Source of the DNA: an uncultured Collinsella sp.
GTDB taxonomy: Bacteria > Actinomycetota > Coriobacteriia > Coriobacteriales > Coriobacteriaceae
Assembly: GCA_902489965.1 (NCBI GenBank)
Contig: CABUCA010000005.1
Location: 1-52,611 of the forward strand
Direction: 5' to 3'
DNA: 52,611 nt
The notes beneath the pieces were generated by a model that saw only the letters and a list, made by a program, of their open reading frames with translations, was not told the DNA's origin and did not search any database. A program made the position numbers and the translations under genes. How positions within the stretch are numbered: the first letter of the stretch is position 1; each line of letters starts with the position of its first letter. Of this stretch, positions 1 to 7,338 are shown in pieces.

Positions 1-10
1 CTTGCCGCTG

Positions 11-42
11 GCCCCGCCGCGCTACGCGCGGCGGGGCTTTTT
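11..42 (+). terminator. Intrinsic terminator of an upstream gene
   Basis: A perfect 12-bp GC stem (GCCCCGCCGCGC at 11-22, loop TAC, complementary arm 26-37) is followed by five T. It most likely ends a plus-strand gene lying left of the window. Confidence 0.85.
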
Positions 43-117
43 GTGCCTCGTCGATGTCCCAAGATGGGCAAAACCAAGGCGTGCTGTCCGCTGCGGATAG
101 GTGGTGCACTTCACAGC

Positions 118-350
118 GTGCATTTTTGGGAGTATTCAGCAGGCTCTGAAAAATGCATAACGTTGTGAACGGGCCGAGCGGCCTGCAGGCGCCCATCGAC
201 GGCCATTGTGGACGGGCTATCGATGAGCGGAGGGGACTGTCGCCGCGTTTTTGGTTTGCGACGACCTGCAACCTTGCTGCAGCCGCGTCGTTTTGTTGTT
301 TGTGATGGGGTCGTTGGGGCCCACGGTGCTGAATACTCCGTTTTTTGCAC
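118..350. repeat. Intergenic element with inverted ends
   Basis: The roughly 515-base gene-free stretch between the left-edge terminator and the M42 peptidase holds no convincing gene. Its clearest structure is a pair of inverted arms: GGAGTATTCAGCA at 129-141 and its exact complement at 327-339. Each arm is flanked by a poly-T/poly-A run and GTGCA/TGCAC, so the 24-base arms span 118-141 and 327-350. Short minus-strand open frames cross it, but they lack ribosome sites and protein-like composition. I have a vague memory of related motifs recurring between genes in Collinsella, which would make this a dispersed non-autonomous element or structured RNA. That is inference. Confidence 0.45.
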
Positions 351-560
351 GGCCCAAGGTGGGATACCCTGAGACGAAGCAAAAAGATTCCTCATTTCTA
401 TGCAGATGCCGATAGGATTTATGCAAGATTGGGATTGTAAGCCGTGCGCGTGCGTAAAATCGGCGCGAGGACGTCTGGAGGTGGCTCGGCTCCCAGAGCC
501 TTGCGCGTGCAGAAGGGTTAAAATCGGGATTCGGTCTTAGTTTTGCTTGGAAGGATGCAC

Positions 561-1604
561 ATGGCTTCTGTAATCGATGCTTCTCTAGAGGAGACGCTCT
601 CCTATATTACTGACCAGTTGAAGGCGCTTACCTCGATTGCTTCGCCTACGGGGTTTACCCGTGCGGCGACTGATTATCTAATGGAAACGTTGCGCGATAT
701 GGGCTTTGGGCCCGAGCGCTCCAATAAGGGCAACGTGCTGGTTGAACTTGGCGGCGAGGGCGAGCCGCTTGTATTGGCGAGCCATGTCGATACCCTGGGC
801 GCCATGGTACGCTCCATTAAGGACAATGGTCGCCTGCGTCCCACGACGCTTGGTGGGCATCAGTGGTCTACGGCCGATGGCGAGAACTGCACCGTCTACA
901 CGCGTGACGGCAATGTCTACACGGGCGTGGTCCTCAATACCGAGCCTTCGGCGCATGTGGCCGATGAGCCGGTCAAGACCATCGAGAAGAACATGGAAAT
1001 CCTGCTCGACGAGAACGTTGATAGCAAGGACGATGTGCTCGAACTGGGTGTTCAGACCGGCGACATCATCGCTATGGACCCGCGTACCACGGTGACGGAG
1101 AGCGGCTACATTAAGAGCCGCTTCTTGGACGACAAGCTGTCGGCCTCCATTTTGCTGGGCTTGGCGCGTGCCGTCGCCGCTGGCGAGGTGACGCTCTCGC
1201 GCAAGGTATCGCTGCTCTTTACGGTGTACGAGGAGGTCGGCCACGGCGGTGCCTTTGTGCCGGCCGACACGCGTGAGATGATCAGCGTGGACATGGGCTG
1301 CGTGGGCGACGACCTGGGCTGCACCGAGCGCATGGTTTCGATTTGCGCCAAGGATTCGGGCGGTCCGTACAACTACGACCTGGTAACCACGCTGTCCAAC
1401 ATCGCGCGCGAGCTGGAGCTCGATTACGCCATCGACGTGTACCCGCATTACGGCTCGGACGTTGAGGCCACGCTTTCTGCCGGCTACGACATTCGCCATG
1501 GTCTGATCGGCCCCGGCGTGTACGCGAGCCACAACTACGAGCGCAGCCACATCGACGGCGTGCGCAACACCTTCGAGCTCGTTCGCGCCTACGTACAGCG
1601 CTAG
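561..1604 (+). CDS. M42 family metallopeptidase (aminopeptidase/endoglucanase type)
   Basis: A 347-residue cytosolic metallo-aminopeptidase of the M42 (tetrahedral, di-metal) family, expected to trim N-terminal residues from peptides. The metal and catalytic residues are all present: HVDT (H75, D77), the bridging Asp in DDK (D190/D191), the catalytic/metal pair EEVGHG (E224/E225), D244 in SVD, and a late His in ASHNYERSH (H324). I chose the ATG at 561 because GGAAGG lies 6 bases before it; a TTG at 543 is in frame but has no ribosome site. The gene stands alone, closed by a strong terminator at 1637. M42 enzymes are often over-annotated as cellulases; nothing here supports glycosidase activity. 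Exact substrate preference cannot be read from sequence. Confidence 0.93.
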   Translation: MASVIDASLEETLSYITDQLKALTSIASPTGFTRAATDYLMETLRDMGFGPERSNKGNVLVELGGEGEPLVLASHVDTLGAMVRSIKDNGRLRPTTLGGHQWSTADGENCTVYTRDGNVYTGVVLNTEPSAHVADEPVKTIEKNMEILLDENVDSKDDVLELGVQTGDIIAMDPRTTVTESGYIKSRFLDDKLSASILLGLARAVAAGEVTLSRKVSLLFTVYEEVGHGGAFVPADTREMISVDMGCVGDDLGCTERMVSICAKDSGGPYNYDLVTTLSNIARELELDYAIDVYPHYGSDVEATLSAGYDIRHGLIGPGVYASHNYERSHIDGVRNTFELVRAYVQR

Positions 1605-1636
1605 GGGAGCAGCTTGCGACTCGGCTGACCATCGCT

Positions 1637-1662
1637 AAGGCCCGATTGCTCGGGCCTTTTTT
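1637..1662 (+). terminator. Intrinsic terminator after M42 peptidase
   Basis: AAGGCCCGA at 1637-1645 pairs with TCGGGCCTT at 1650-1658 across a TTGC loop, followed by a run of six T. Confidence 0.9.
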
Positions 1663-1673
1663 CGCTTCAGTCT

Positions 1674-1732
1674 GTTTAGTATTATGATATATGTAATCTA
1701 TTAACTAAACGCGTAAATTACTTAACGAGGTG
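1674..1732 (+). promoter_or_regulatory. AT-rich promoter/operator candidate of the HipA-like gene
   Basis: This is a conspicuous AT-rich patch in GC-rich DNA. It contains the inverted pair GTTTAGT (1674-1680) and ACTAAAC (1704-1710), and the 9-base palindrome GTAAATTAC (1713-1721), just before the ribosome site GAGGTG. The downstream protein has its own helix-turn-helix, so autoregulation is plausible. No footprint evidence exists here. Confidence 0.4.
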
Positions 1733-1741
1733 ATGCGGCAT

Positions 1742-3115
1742 ATGAATACATCTGAGTACTTGTCTATGGGTGATGCGGCCCGCCTGCTGGGCGTTACAAA
1801 AGCCCGCATATCGCAACTTGCCGCATCGGGGACGCTTGCGTGCGATATTGTGGGCGGCCGGAAGATGGTCGAGTACAATTCTGCGATCGCCTATCAAAAG
1901 GTCCGCAAACGAGGGCGCCGTCCTGCAGCCGATGTGGGACGCAAGTTTACGCTGATGTCGGCCGACCATGAGGTCGCGCATGTCTCATTTGATCCGACGC
2001 GCGAGTTTCCCTTCGAAATCGCCGAGGTCCTCGATATGCAACGAATGCCGTTTGGCACGTGCTCGAGCTCTTCTCCAACGGTGAATAAGCGGGAGCTCAA
2101 CGCGTGGTGGGGGCATCGATCGGTGCCCGATGTTCGCCCTGGGCTTATCTCGCGCTACCGCGAGCTAGGGATTGTCAACGGCGTTGAGGTGCCGGTTCAG
2201 TGCCTGGGCCTCTCGCTTTCGGATTGCTATTGGCTGCGGCCGGCAGAATGTGACGGGCTCGAATGGCGAAACCTCAATTACTTCGAGAACGAATTTGAGC
2301 GATCGGCGCCCGAAGAGCGTTCGGGTTGGTTGGAAGGCATCGGTCTTAAAAATCCGGATAACACGTCCGAGGGTGAGCTCCCTAAATCGTGGATGATTCG
2401 CAACGGCGTTCGCGTTCTGGTCAAGGGATGCGGCATGGACGATCAACGTCCCTTTAACGAGGCGGTTGCAACGGCTCTACATCGTCGCTTGCTGTCAGAG
2501 GGTGAGTTTGTTCCTTATGCGGTTGAGCGGATGTTCGATGGCCCGGTGTGTCTGTGCGACGACTTTCTTGACGGCCGCGAGGAATATGTTCCGGCTGTTT
2601 ACGTTAAGAACGCCCTTGGCGGCCAGCGAGGAAACTCGACGTACGACCGGTACTGCCGCTTCCTTGGTAAGCATGGAGCAGACGAGGTTGCCGTGAGAAG
2701 GTCTATGTCGCAGATGATCGTTTGCGACGCCCTTTTGGCCAACAGCGATCGCCATTGGCGAAACTTCGGCATCATCCGCAATGTCGATACCTTGGAGATA
2801 AGGCATGCACCGCTGTTCGATAGCGGCAACTGCCTGTGGTACAACATACCAACTGCCGTGCTCGCAGCTGGGGAGTTTGGGTTTTCCGCTAAGCCGTTTG
2901 GGCCCGACCCTTCCGTCCAGCTGGCGCTTGCGGACTCGCTCGATTGGTTCGATTCATCACGACTCAACGGATTTGTTGATGAGGCGATCGAGATTCTTTC
3001 GCAGAGCGAATGGGCGACGGCGGAGGGTCGACTCGAGGCCATTTGCCGAGGCCTCGAGCGTCGCGTAATCGAGGTTAGTGCCTCTGTTGAGGTACTTCGA
3101 CACGTGCCGCGATAA
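1742..3115 (+). CDS. HipA-like Ser/Thr kinase with fused N-terminal helix-turn-helix
   Basis: A 457-residue protein. Residues 8-30 (MGDAARLLGVTKARISQLA) form an excisionase/MerR-like helix-turn-helix, followed by a basic linker (RKRGRRP). The C-terminal half is a HipA-type kinase: ATP Lys K228 in RVLVKG, E240 in FNEAVATALHRRL, the catalytic loop NSDRHWRNFG with D336 and N341, and the DFG-equivalent PLFDSG with D360. HipA kinases phosphorylate translation factors or aminoacyl-tRNA synthetases and are normally paired with a separate HipB repressor. Here there is no HipB neighbour; the DNA-binding domain is in the same chain. The start at ATG 1742 follows GAGGTG by 9 bases. It converges with mnmA, only 8 bases apart, with no visible terminator between. 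Target and toxin status are unknown. Confidence 0.8.
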   Translation: MNTSEYLSMGDAARLLGVTKARISQLAASGTLACDIVGGRKMVEYNSAIAYQKVRKRGRRPAADVGRKFTLMSADHEVAHVSFDPTREFPFEIAEVLDMQRMPFGTCSSSSPTVNKRELNAWWGHRSVPDVRPGLISRYRELGIVNGVEVPVQCLGLSLSDCYWLRPAECDGLEWRNLNYFENEFERSAPEERSGWLEGIGLKNPDNTSEGELPKSWMIRNGVRVLVKGCGMDDQRPFNEAVATALHRRLLSEGEFVPYAVERMFDGPVCLCDDFLDGREEYVPAVYVKNALGGQRGNSTYDRYCRFLGKHGADEVAVRRSMSQMIVCDALLANSDRHWRNFGIIRNVDTLEIRHAPLFDSGNCLWYNIPTAVLAAGEFGFSAKPFGPDPSVQLALADSLDWFDSSRLNGFVDEAIEILSQSEWATAEGRLEAICRGLERRVIEVSASVEVLRHVPR

Positions 3116-3123
3116 ACCCGCGG

Positions 3124-4224
3124 CTACTTAAGTGCGCCGGTTACCGTGCCGCCGCCGAGGACGATGTCGCCGCGGTAGACTACAACGGCTTGGCCGGGGG
3201 CGATGGCGCGCTGCGGGTCGTCAAAAGTTAGCAGCATTTGCCCGTCTTCGCCGCGCGCAAGGGTCGCTGCCTGGTCTTTCTGACGATAGCGGTACTTGGC
3301 ACCTACGCGAATGCCACCGGACGTGAGCTCTGCCTTCATGCGGTCGGCAGGGGCGCTCCAGATCCAGTCGTCGGCCGTGAGTGCTGTGGCCGTTAGGTCC
3401 TCGGCCTCGCCCAGATGCACGGTGTTGTTGGCGGCATCGACGCCTGTCACGTATACGGGATGCGCCATCGCTACGCCCAAACCCTTGCGCTGGCCGATGG
3501 TATAGCGCAGTGCGCCGTTGTGGCGCCCGACCACGCTGCCGTCGCGCCATACGATGTCGCCCGGTGCAGCGGCATGTCCGCAGCGGCGCTCGATATAGCC
3601 CGCGTAGTCACCGTCTGGAATAAAGCAAATATCCTCGCTTTCGGCCTTCTTGGCGTTGATGAAGTCCTGCTCGGCGGCAATGCGGCGCACGTCGCGCTCC
3701 TTGTCCAGGCCTGCCAGCGGAAAGATTGTGCGTGCCAGGCGCTCTTGCGTGAGCGAATACAAAAAGTAACTCTGGTCCTTTTTGGGGTCCTCGCCGCGAT
3801 GCAGCTGCCAGGTGCCGTCGGGCGCCTGGCTCGTTTTGGCGTAATGTCCCGTTGCGATGTAGTCGCAGCCCATGTCCAGCGCCGCATCGAGCAACGCGCC
3901 AAACTTAATGTGGCGGTTGCAGATGATGCACGGGTTGGGCGTCAGCCCCTCCTGGTAGGCGTTCACAAAACGCTCGATAACACTGTGGTCGAAGGTCTGC
4001 TGCAGGTCGAGCACATGGTGGGGTATCCCCAGGCGCTCGGCGACGGCCTTTGCATCGGCGATGTCGCGGTCGACCTTACTCGTGCCCGTGGCGGGGTCGG
4101 GCGCGGGGCAGGTGAGGCGCATGGTGGCGCCGACGCATTCGTAGCCCTGGCTTTTGAGCAGGTACGCGGTCACGCTAGAATCGACGCCGCCGCTCATGGC
4201 GACGAGCACGCGCTTGTTGTGCAT
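3124..4224 (-). CDS. mnmA: tRNA-specific 2-thiouridylase MnmA
   Basis: A 366-residue enzyme that thiolates U34 of tRNA Lys, Glu and Gln wobble positions using ATP and a relayed sulfur. It has the N-type ATP pyrophosphatase P-loop SGGVDSS (residues 11-17), the nucleophile C102 in NPCIICNR, and the second catalytic Cys C200 in EDICFIPDGDY. It also has the central tRNA-binding segment and a beta-barrel C-terminus, so it is complete for the family. The ATG follows AAGGAG. It lies downstream of cysK on the same strand, but a terminator separates the two. A cysteine-biosynthesis gene next to a sulfur-transfer enzyme is suggestive, but the sulfur-donor desulfurase is not in the window. Confidence 0.96.
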   Translation of the reverse strand: MHNKRVLVAMSGGVDSSVTAYLLKSQGYECVGATMRLTCPAPDPATGTSKVDRDIADAKAVAERLGIPHHVLDLQQTFDHSVIERFVNAYQEGLTPNPCIICNRHIKFGALLDAALDMGCDYIATGHYAKTSQAPDGTWQLHRGEDPKKDQSYFLYSLTQERLARTIFPLAGLDKERDVRRIAAEQDFINAKKAESEDICFIPDGDYAGYIERRCGHAAAPGDIVWRDGSVVGRHNGALRYTIGQRKGLGVAMAHPVYVTGVDAANNTVHLGEAEDLTATALTADDWIWSAPADRMKAELTSGGIRVGAKYRYRQKDQAATLARGEDGQMLLTFDDPQRAIAPGQAVVVYRGDIVLGGGTVTGALK

Positions 4225-4249
4225 GGGGAGGTTCTCCTTGGTGGCATGT

Positions 4250-4292
4250 GGCCAAAAAAGAAAAGCGGCGCGGGAGGCTGGTTCCGCGCCGC
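4250..4292 (-). terminator. Intrinsic terminator of cysK
   Basis: Read on the minus strand, GCGGCGCGG (4292-4284) pairs with CCGCGCCGC (4273-4265) and is followed by TTTTCTTTTTT. A second 8-bp hairpin (GATAGGCC 4363-4370 with GGCCTATC 4382-4389) lies nearer the cysK stop and lacks a T run. Confidence 0.85.
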
Positions 4293-4405
4293 AGACATTG
4301 TAGCAAGTTCGGACGTCTCGTGGGACACCCTAACGAGATGGGCTCAGGCAGCCAGAAGAGAGGATAGGCCGGCATGCCATGGGCCTATCGACAAGTGACG
4401 GGCCC

Positions 4406-5344
4406 TTAGTCCTGGAACAGTGCCGTGGACAGGTAGCGCTCGCCGGTGTCGGCAAGCAGGGCCACGATGGTCTTGCCCTCGTTCTCGGGGCGCTTGGCCA
4501 GCTGCAGCGCGGCCCACACGGCGGCGCCGGACGAAATGCCCACGAGCACGCCCTCCTTGTGGCCCACGGCGCGGCCGGTCGCAAAGGCGTCGTCGTTCTC
4601 GACGGGGATGATCTCGTCATAGACCTGGGTGTCGAGGACGTCGGGCACAAAACCGGCGCCGATACCCTGGATCTTGTGCGGGCCGGCTTGGCCCTTGGAG
4701 AGCACCGGGGAAGTGGCGGGCTCGACGGCGACGACCTTGATTTCGGGGTTCTGCTCCTTAAGGAACTCACCCACGCCGGTCACGGTGCCGCCGGTTCCAA
4801 CGCCGGCGACGAAGATGTCGACCTCGCCGTCGGTGTCATCCCAGATCTCGGGGCCGGTCGTGGCCTTGTGGATGGCGGGGTTGGCGGGGTTCACAAACTG
4901 GCCGGCGATGATGCTGTTGGGAGTCTCCTTCTGCAGTTCCTCTGCCTTGGCGATAGCGCCCTTCATGCCCTTGGAGCCGTCGGTGAGCACGAGCTGCGCA
5001 CCGTATGCCTGCATCAGCTTGCGGCGCTCGACGGACATGGTCTCGGGCATGGTGATGATCACCTTGTAGCCGCGAGCCGCCGCCACCGAGGCGATGCCGA
5101 CGCCGGTGTTGCCGCTCGTGGGCTCGATGATGGTGTAGTCGCCGCCGCGCACGAGCTTGCCTGCCTTCTCGGCCTCGTCAATCATGTTCTTGGCGACGCG
5201 GTCTTTAACTGACCCGGCGGGGTTGAAGTATTCGAGTTTGACGAGCACACGAGCCTTGAGGTCCTCGTCGGCCTCAAAGTGAGTGAGCTCCAGGAGCGGG
5301 GTGTGGCCGATAAGCTGATCGATGGACGTGTAAACCTTGCTCAT
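4406..5344 (-). CDS. cysK: Cysteine synthase (O-acetylserine sulfhydrylase)
   Basis: A 312-residue PLP enzyme of fold type II that makes cysteine from O-acetylserine and sulfide. The PLP Lys is K47 in NPAGSVKDR, the substrate loop TSGNTG lies at 76-81, the phosphate-binding GTGGT at 183-187, and the pyridine-nitrogen Ser is in GISSG (about 271-272). The length is normal and there is no C-terminal CBS domain, so it is CysK/CysM-like rather than cystathionine beta-synthase. The start follows GGAGG by 6 bases. It is divergent from an Rrf2 regulator; the shared intergenic region carries two dyad-symmetric sites, one overlapping its probable -10 (TATAAG on the minus strand). By analogy with CymR or IscR control of cys/suf genes, regulation by that neighbour is likely. 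Confidence 0.96.
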   Translation of the reverse strand: MSKVYTSIDQLIGHTPLLELTHFEADEDLKARVLVKLEYFNPAGSVKDRVAKNMIDEAEKAGKLVRGGDYTIIEPTSGNTGVGIASVAAARGYKVIITMPETMSVERRKLMQAYGAQLVLTDGSKGMKGAIAKAEELQKETPNSIIAGQFVNPANPAIHKATTGPEIWDDTDGEVDIFVAGVGTGGTVTGVGEFLKEQNPEIKVVAVEPATSPVLSKGQAGPHKIQGIGAGFVPDVLDTQVYDEIIPVENDDAFATGRAVGHKEGVLVGISSGAAVWAALQLAKRPENEGKTIVALLADTGERYLSTALFQD

Positions 5345-5402
5345 GGTGAACCTCCAAAGTGTTCAAGTTGCTGGTTGCCGTGTGGTTTCACGGTGCGTGT
5401 AG

Positions 5403-5478
5403 CAGCTAAACCCATAAACCTTATAGGTTGTTCGTTTAGCTGTTGGGAAGCATACTAGACACTAAAGCCTAGTAATGC
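5403..5478. promoter_or_regulatory. Two dyad-symmetric operator candidates between cysK and rrf2
   Basis: Site 1 is a nested palindrome: outer arms CAGCTAAAC (5403-5411) and GTTTAGCTG (5434-5442), inner arms AACCT (5417-5421) and AGGTT (5425-5429), all on nearly one centre. Site 2 has arms GCATACTAG (5450-5458) and CTAGTAATGC (5469-5478) with one unpaired A. Neither is followed by a T run, which argues for protein binding rather than termination. Confidence 0.55.
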
Positions 5479-5597
5479 AATAGGAAATAGAAGATTATTA
5501 CGAGCTGATTAACCATCTTGACCGGAACGGGTATTTTCAAAACCAATTTTTCGGCTAGAATTTCTACGGACTAAATGACCGAAAGGCAGCACTATAC

Positions 5598-6026
5598 ATG
5601 TTGGTTTCTACTAAGGGCAGATATGCCCTGCGCGTTATGGTCGATCTGGCCGAGCACCAGGCAGCCGGTCGCATCCCGCTCAAAGAGATCGCGGCGCGAC
5701 AGGGGATTTCCGAGAAATATCTCGAGAACATCTTGGCTACGCTCGTACGTGCCAACATGCTCTCGGGCATGCGTGGCAAGGGCGGCGGCTACGTGCTCAC
5801 GCGCCCGCCCGAGCAGTACACGGTGGGCGAGATCTTGCGCCTGACCGAGGGCAGCCTGGCGCCGGTCGCATGCTTGGACGGCGACTGCAAGGGCTGTTCG
5901 CGTTCGGACGAGTGCCCCACGCTCGACGTGTGGAAGAACTTGGACAAGCTCATCAACGACTACCTCGACGGCGTGACGCTCGATCAACTTGTCGCTCCGA
6001 ACCATGGCTACGACTACGTCATCTAA
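5598..6026 (+). CDS. Rrf2-family regulator with Fe-S type cysteines (IscR/CymR-like)
   Basis: A 142-residue winged-helix repressor. The N-terminus (STKGRYALRVMVDLAEH) and the recognition region (ISEKYLENILATL, then MRGKGGGYVLTRP) are typical of Rrf2. The segment after the wing contains C92, C97, C100 and C106, the kind of cysteine cluster that holds a [2Fe-2S] cluster in IscR-type members; CymR lacks it. It is transcribed away from cysK across a 253-base region with two dyads. I infer that it senses Fe-S or sulfur status and controls cysK, itself, or both. ATG 5598 is preceded by a GAAAGG ribosome site 11 bases away. Confidence 0.88.
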   Translation: MLVSTKGRYALRVMVDLAEHQAAGRIPLKEIAARQGISEKYLENILATLVRANMLSGMRGKGGGYVLTRPPEQYTVGEILRLTEGSLAPVACLDGDCKGCSRSDECPTLDVWKNLDKLINDYLDGVTLDQLVAPNHGYDYVI

Positions 6027-6095
6027 CCCACACCTGCATTTGGGGACGGGGTAGAAATGGTAGATTCTCTCGTCCTTTGAGACTTGGCAAATAAG

Positions 6096-6133
6096 AAGGC
6101 CGCCCATTTTTGCGATGGGCGGCCTTTGTTTTG
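6096..6133. terminator. Bidirectional intrinsic terminator
   Basis: AAGGCCGCCCAT (6096-6107) and ATGGGCGGCCTT (6115-6126) form a 12-bp stem. T-rich tracts follow on both strands, so it can serve the Rrf2 gene on plus and the YvlD-like gene on minus. Confidence 0.88.
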
Positions 6134-6167
6134 GGCTGTTGAGACGGACACGGCCGGAATGGCCGTT

Positions 6168-6533
6168 TTAGTCCTCGGCGATGCTGTCGAGGATGCTGCG
6201 CGTGATGGACACCAGGATGCTGCCCATAAAGGCCGATCCAAAGCTGGCGATGGAGATGCCGACGCCCAGCAGGTTGACCGACAGGTAACTCGCGAGCTCA
6301 AGCATAAAGCTGTTGACGACAAGCTGGAAAATGCCCAGCGTAATGATCGTGAGCGGCAGCGAGATGACCGTGAGGAACGGTTTGACGAACGAATCGACAA
6401 TGTTCAGGAACAGTCCCACAAAGGCAAAGCAGACCCAGGTCTCGGCAAAGCCGAAGGGTTGGATACCGGGGACGAGGAACGTGGCGATCGCGATGGCGAT
6501 CGAGGTGAAGAGCCAGTTAAGCATAAAGCGCAT
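6168..6533 (-). CDS. YvlD-like small membrane protein (phage holin 4_2 family)
   Basis: A 121-residue integral membrane protein with about four hydrophobic segments: residues 5-24, 30-50, 55-80 and 88-112. The pattern LTIITLGIFQLVVNSFML is the hallmark of the YvlD / phage-holin-4_2 family. Function is poorly known; family members appear in envelope-stress regulons in Bacillus. It is not evidence of a prophage, since no phage genes surround it. Minus-strand AAAGGA lies 9 bases before the ATG. Confidence 0.85.
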   Translation of the reverse strand: MRFMLNWLFTSIAIAIATFLVPGIQPFGFAETWVCFAFVGLFLNIVDSFVKPFLTVISLPLTIITLGIFQLVVNSFMLELASYLSVNLLGVGISIASFGSAFMGSILVSITRSILDSIAED

Positions 6534-6857
6534 GGCGTGAATCCTTTCTTGCGCCGGGATTGCTGGCGTCGCGTGAAGCGGCTTACGGCGGCGACCTGGA
6601 TGGTTGCGCGGGCGCGCCGCGGTGTTTGGGCGCCCATTGTCTCAAATATTCGTGGAGCTTACGTGCGCATATGGTTTCTAAACGGCGTTCGTCCTGAAAA
6701 ACGCGCCGCTGGCAGAGAGTCTTGTCGCTTTAGTTTGGTGGTGTGCTACACTGCTACGGGCAAAAGCCACAGGCGTTGCCCTATTGCATAGAACGGGCGA
6801 ACGATGCCCGATGTCAGTATCAACTTCGATGCCTTTTGGCGGGTTTGGCGGTGATCG
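6534..6857. other. Divergent promoter region without a gene
   Basis: About 320 bases between the divergent yvlD-like and yerC-like genes. A possible -10 for the plus gene is TACACT near 6748, but no convincing -35 lies 16-18 bases upstream. A small hairpin, CGGGC (6793-6797) with GCCCG near 6805, lies in the yerC leader. I see nothing else. Confidence 0.4.
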
Positions 6858-7157
6858 ATGAATATCGAGAACATGTTTGACAAGCCTGATGTCAAGCAGC
6901 TGGTCCACGCATTTAGCCTTTTGGACGACGAGAAGGATATCCAAGCGTTTTTGACCGATATCTGCACGCCGCGCGAGATTTGCGACCTTTCTCAGCGTTT
7001 GCAGGTTGCGCGCTATTTGGACGAGGGCGAGCCTTATGTTGAGGTTCAGGCCCGTACCGGCGCTTCGTCCACCACGGTGAGCCGCGTTTCAAAGGCGCTG
7101 AACGGCGAGTACGGTGGCTACCGCAAGATCCTCATTAAGTTGGAGGATGGCGAGTAG
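6858..7157 (+). CDS. YerC/YecD family TrpR-like regulator
   Basis: A 99-residue DNA-binding protein of the TrpR superfamily, YerC type. The N-terminal helices (FDKPDVKQLVHAFSLLDDEK, then TPREICDLSQRLQVARYLDEG) are followed by a helix-turn-helix, VQARTGASSTTVSRVSKAL, at about residues 62-80. YerC proteins are single-copy in many Gram-positives; their regulon is not well defined. The gene is monocistronic with its own terminator. The ribosome site before the ATG is weak (GGCGGTGATCG). Confidence 0.9.
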   Translation: MNIENMFDKPDVKQLVHAFSLLDDEKDIQAFLTDICTPREICDLSQRLQVARYLDEGEPYVEVQARTGASSTTVSRVSKALNGEYGGYRKILIKLEDGE

Positions 7158-7178
7158 GCCGCGCAAAACCAATTGTTC

Positions 7179-7205
7179 AAAACCGCTCCTCCGGGGGCGG
7201 TTTTT
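7179..7205 (+). terminator. Intrinsic terminator after yerC-like gene
   Basis: AAAACCGCTCC pairs with GGGGCGGTTTT with one G-U pair, then the T run continues to 7205. Confidence 0.8.
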
Positions 7206-7338
7206 ATATGCCCGCAATCGGCCGGTTCGTTGGGGCCAGGTTGCTTTGTACCAAAAGATGGAGCTGCGGTGGCAATGTGTCCGCTTGGGCGGGTAGGATG
7301 GATGCATTGATTATTGCGAACAGTTTGAGCGGAGGACC

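Noticed and set aside
217..426. Small minus-strand gene in the left intergenic region
   Set aside because: Open frames of 69 and 94 codons overlap an inverted-repeat element, have no ribosome site and no protein-like pattern; better explained as repeat DNA.
561..1604. Cellulase/endoglucanase
   Set aside because: M42 proteins are often mislabelled this way; the motifs here are metallopeptidase only.
3415..4398. A 327-codon plus-strand frame opposite mnmA
   Set aside because: MnmA catalytic motifs on the minus strand are unambiguous; this is a shadow frame.
6168..6533. Prophage holin
   Set aside because: The family name includes holin, but the sequence is the chromosomal YvlD type and no phage genes are nearby.
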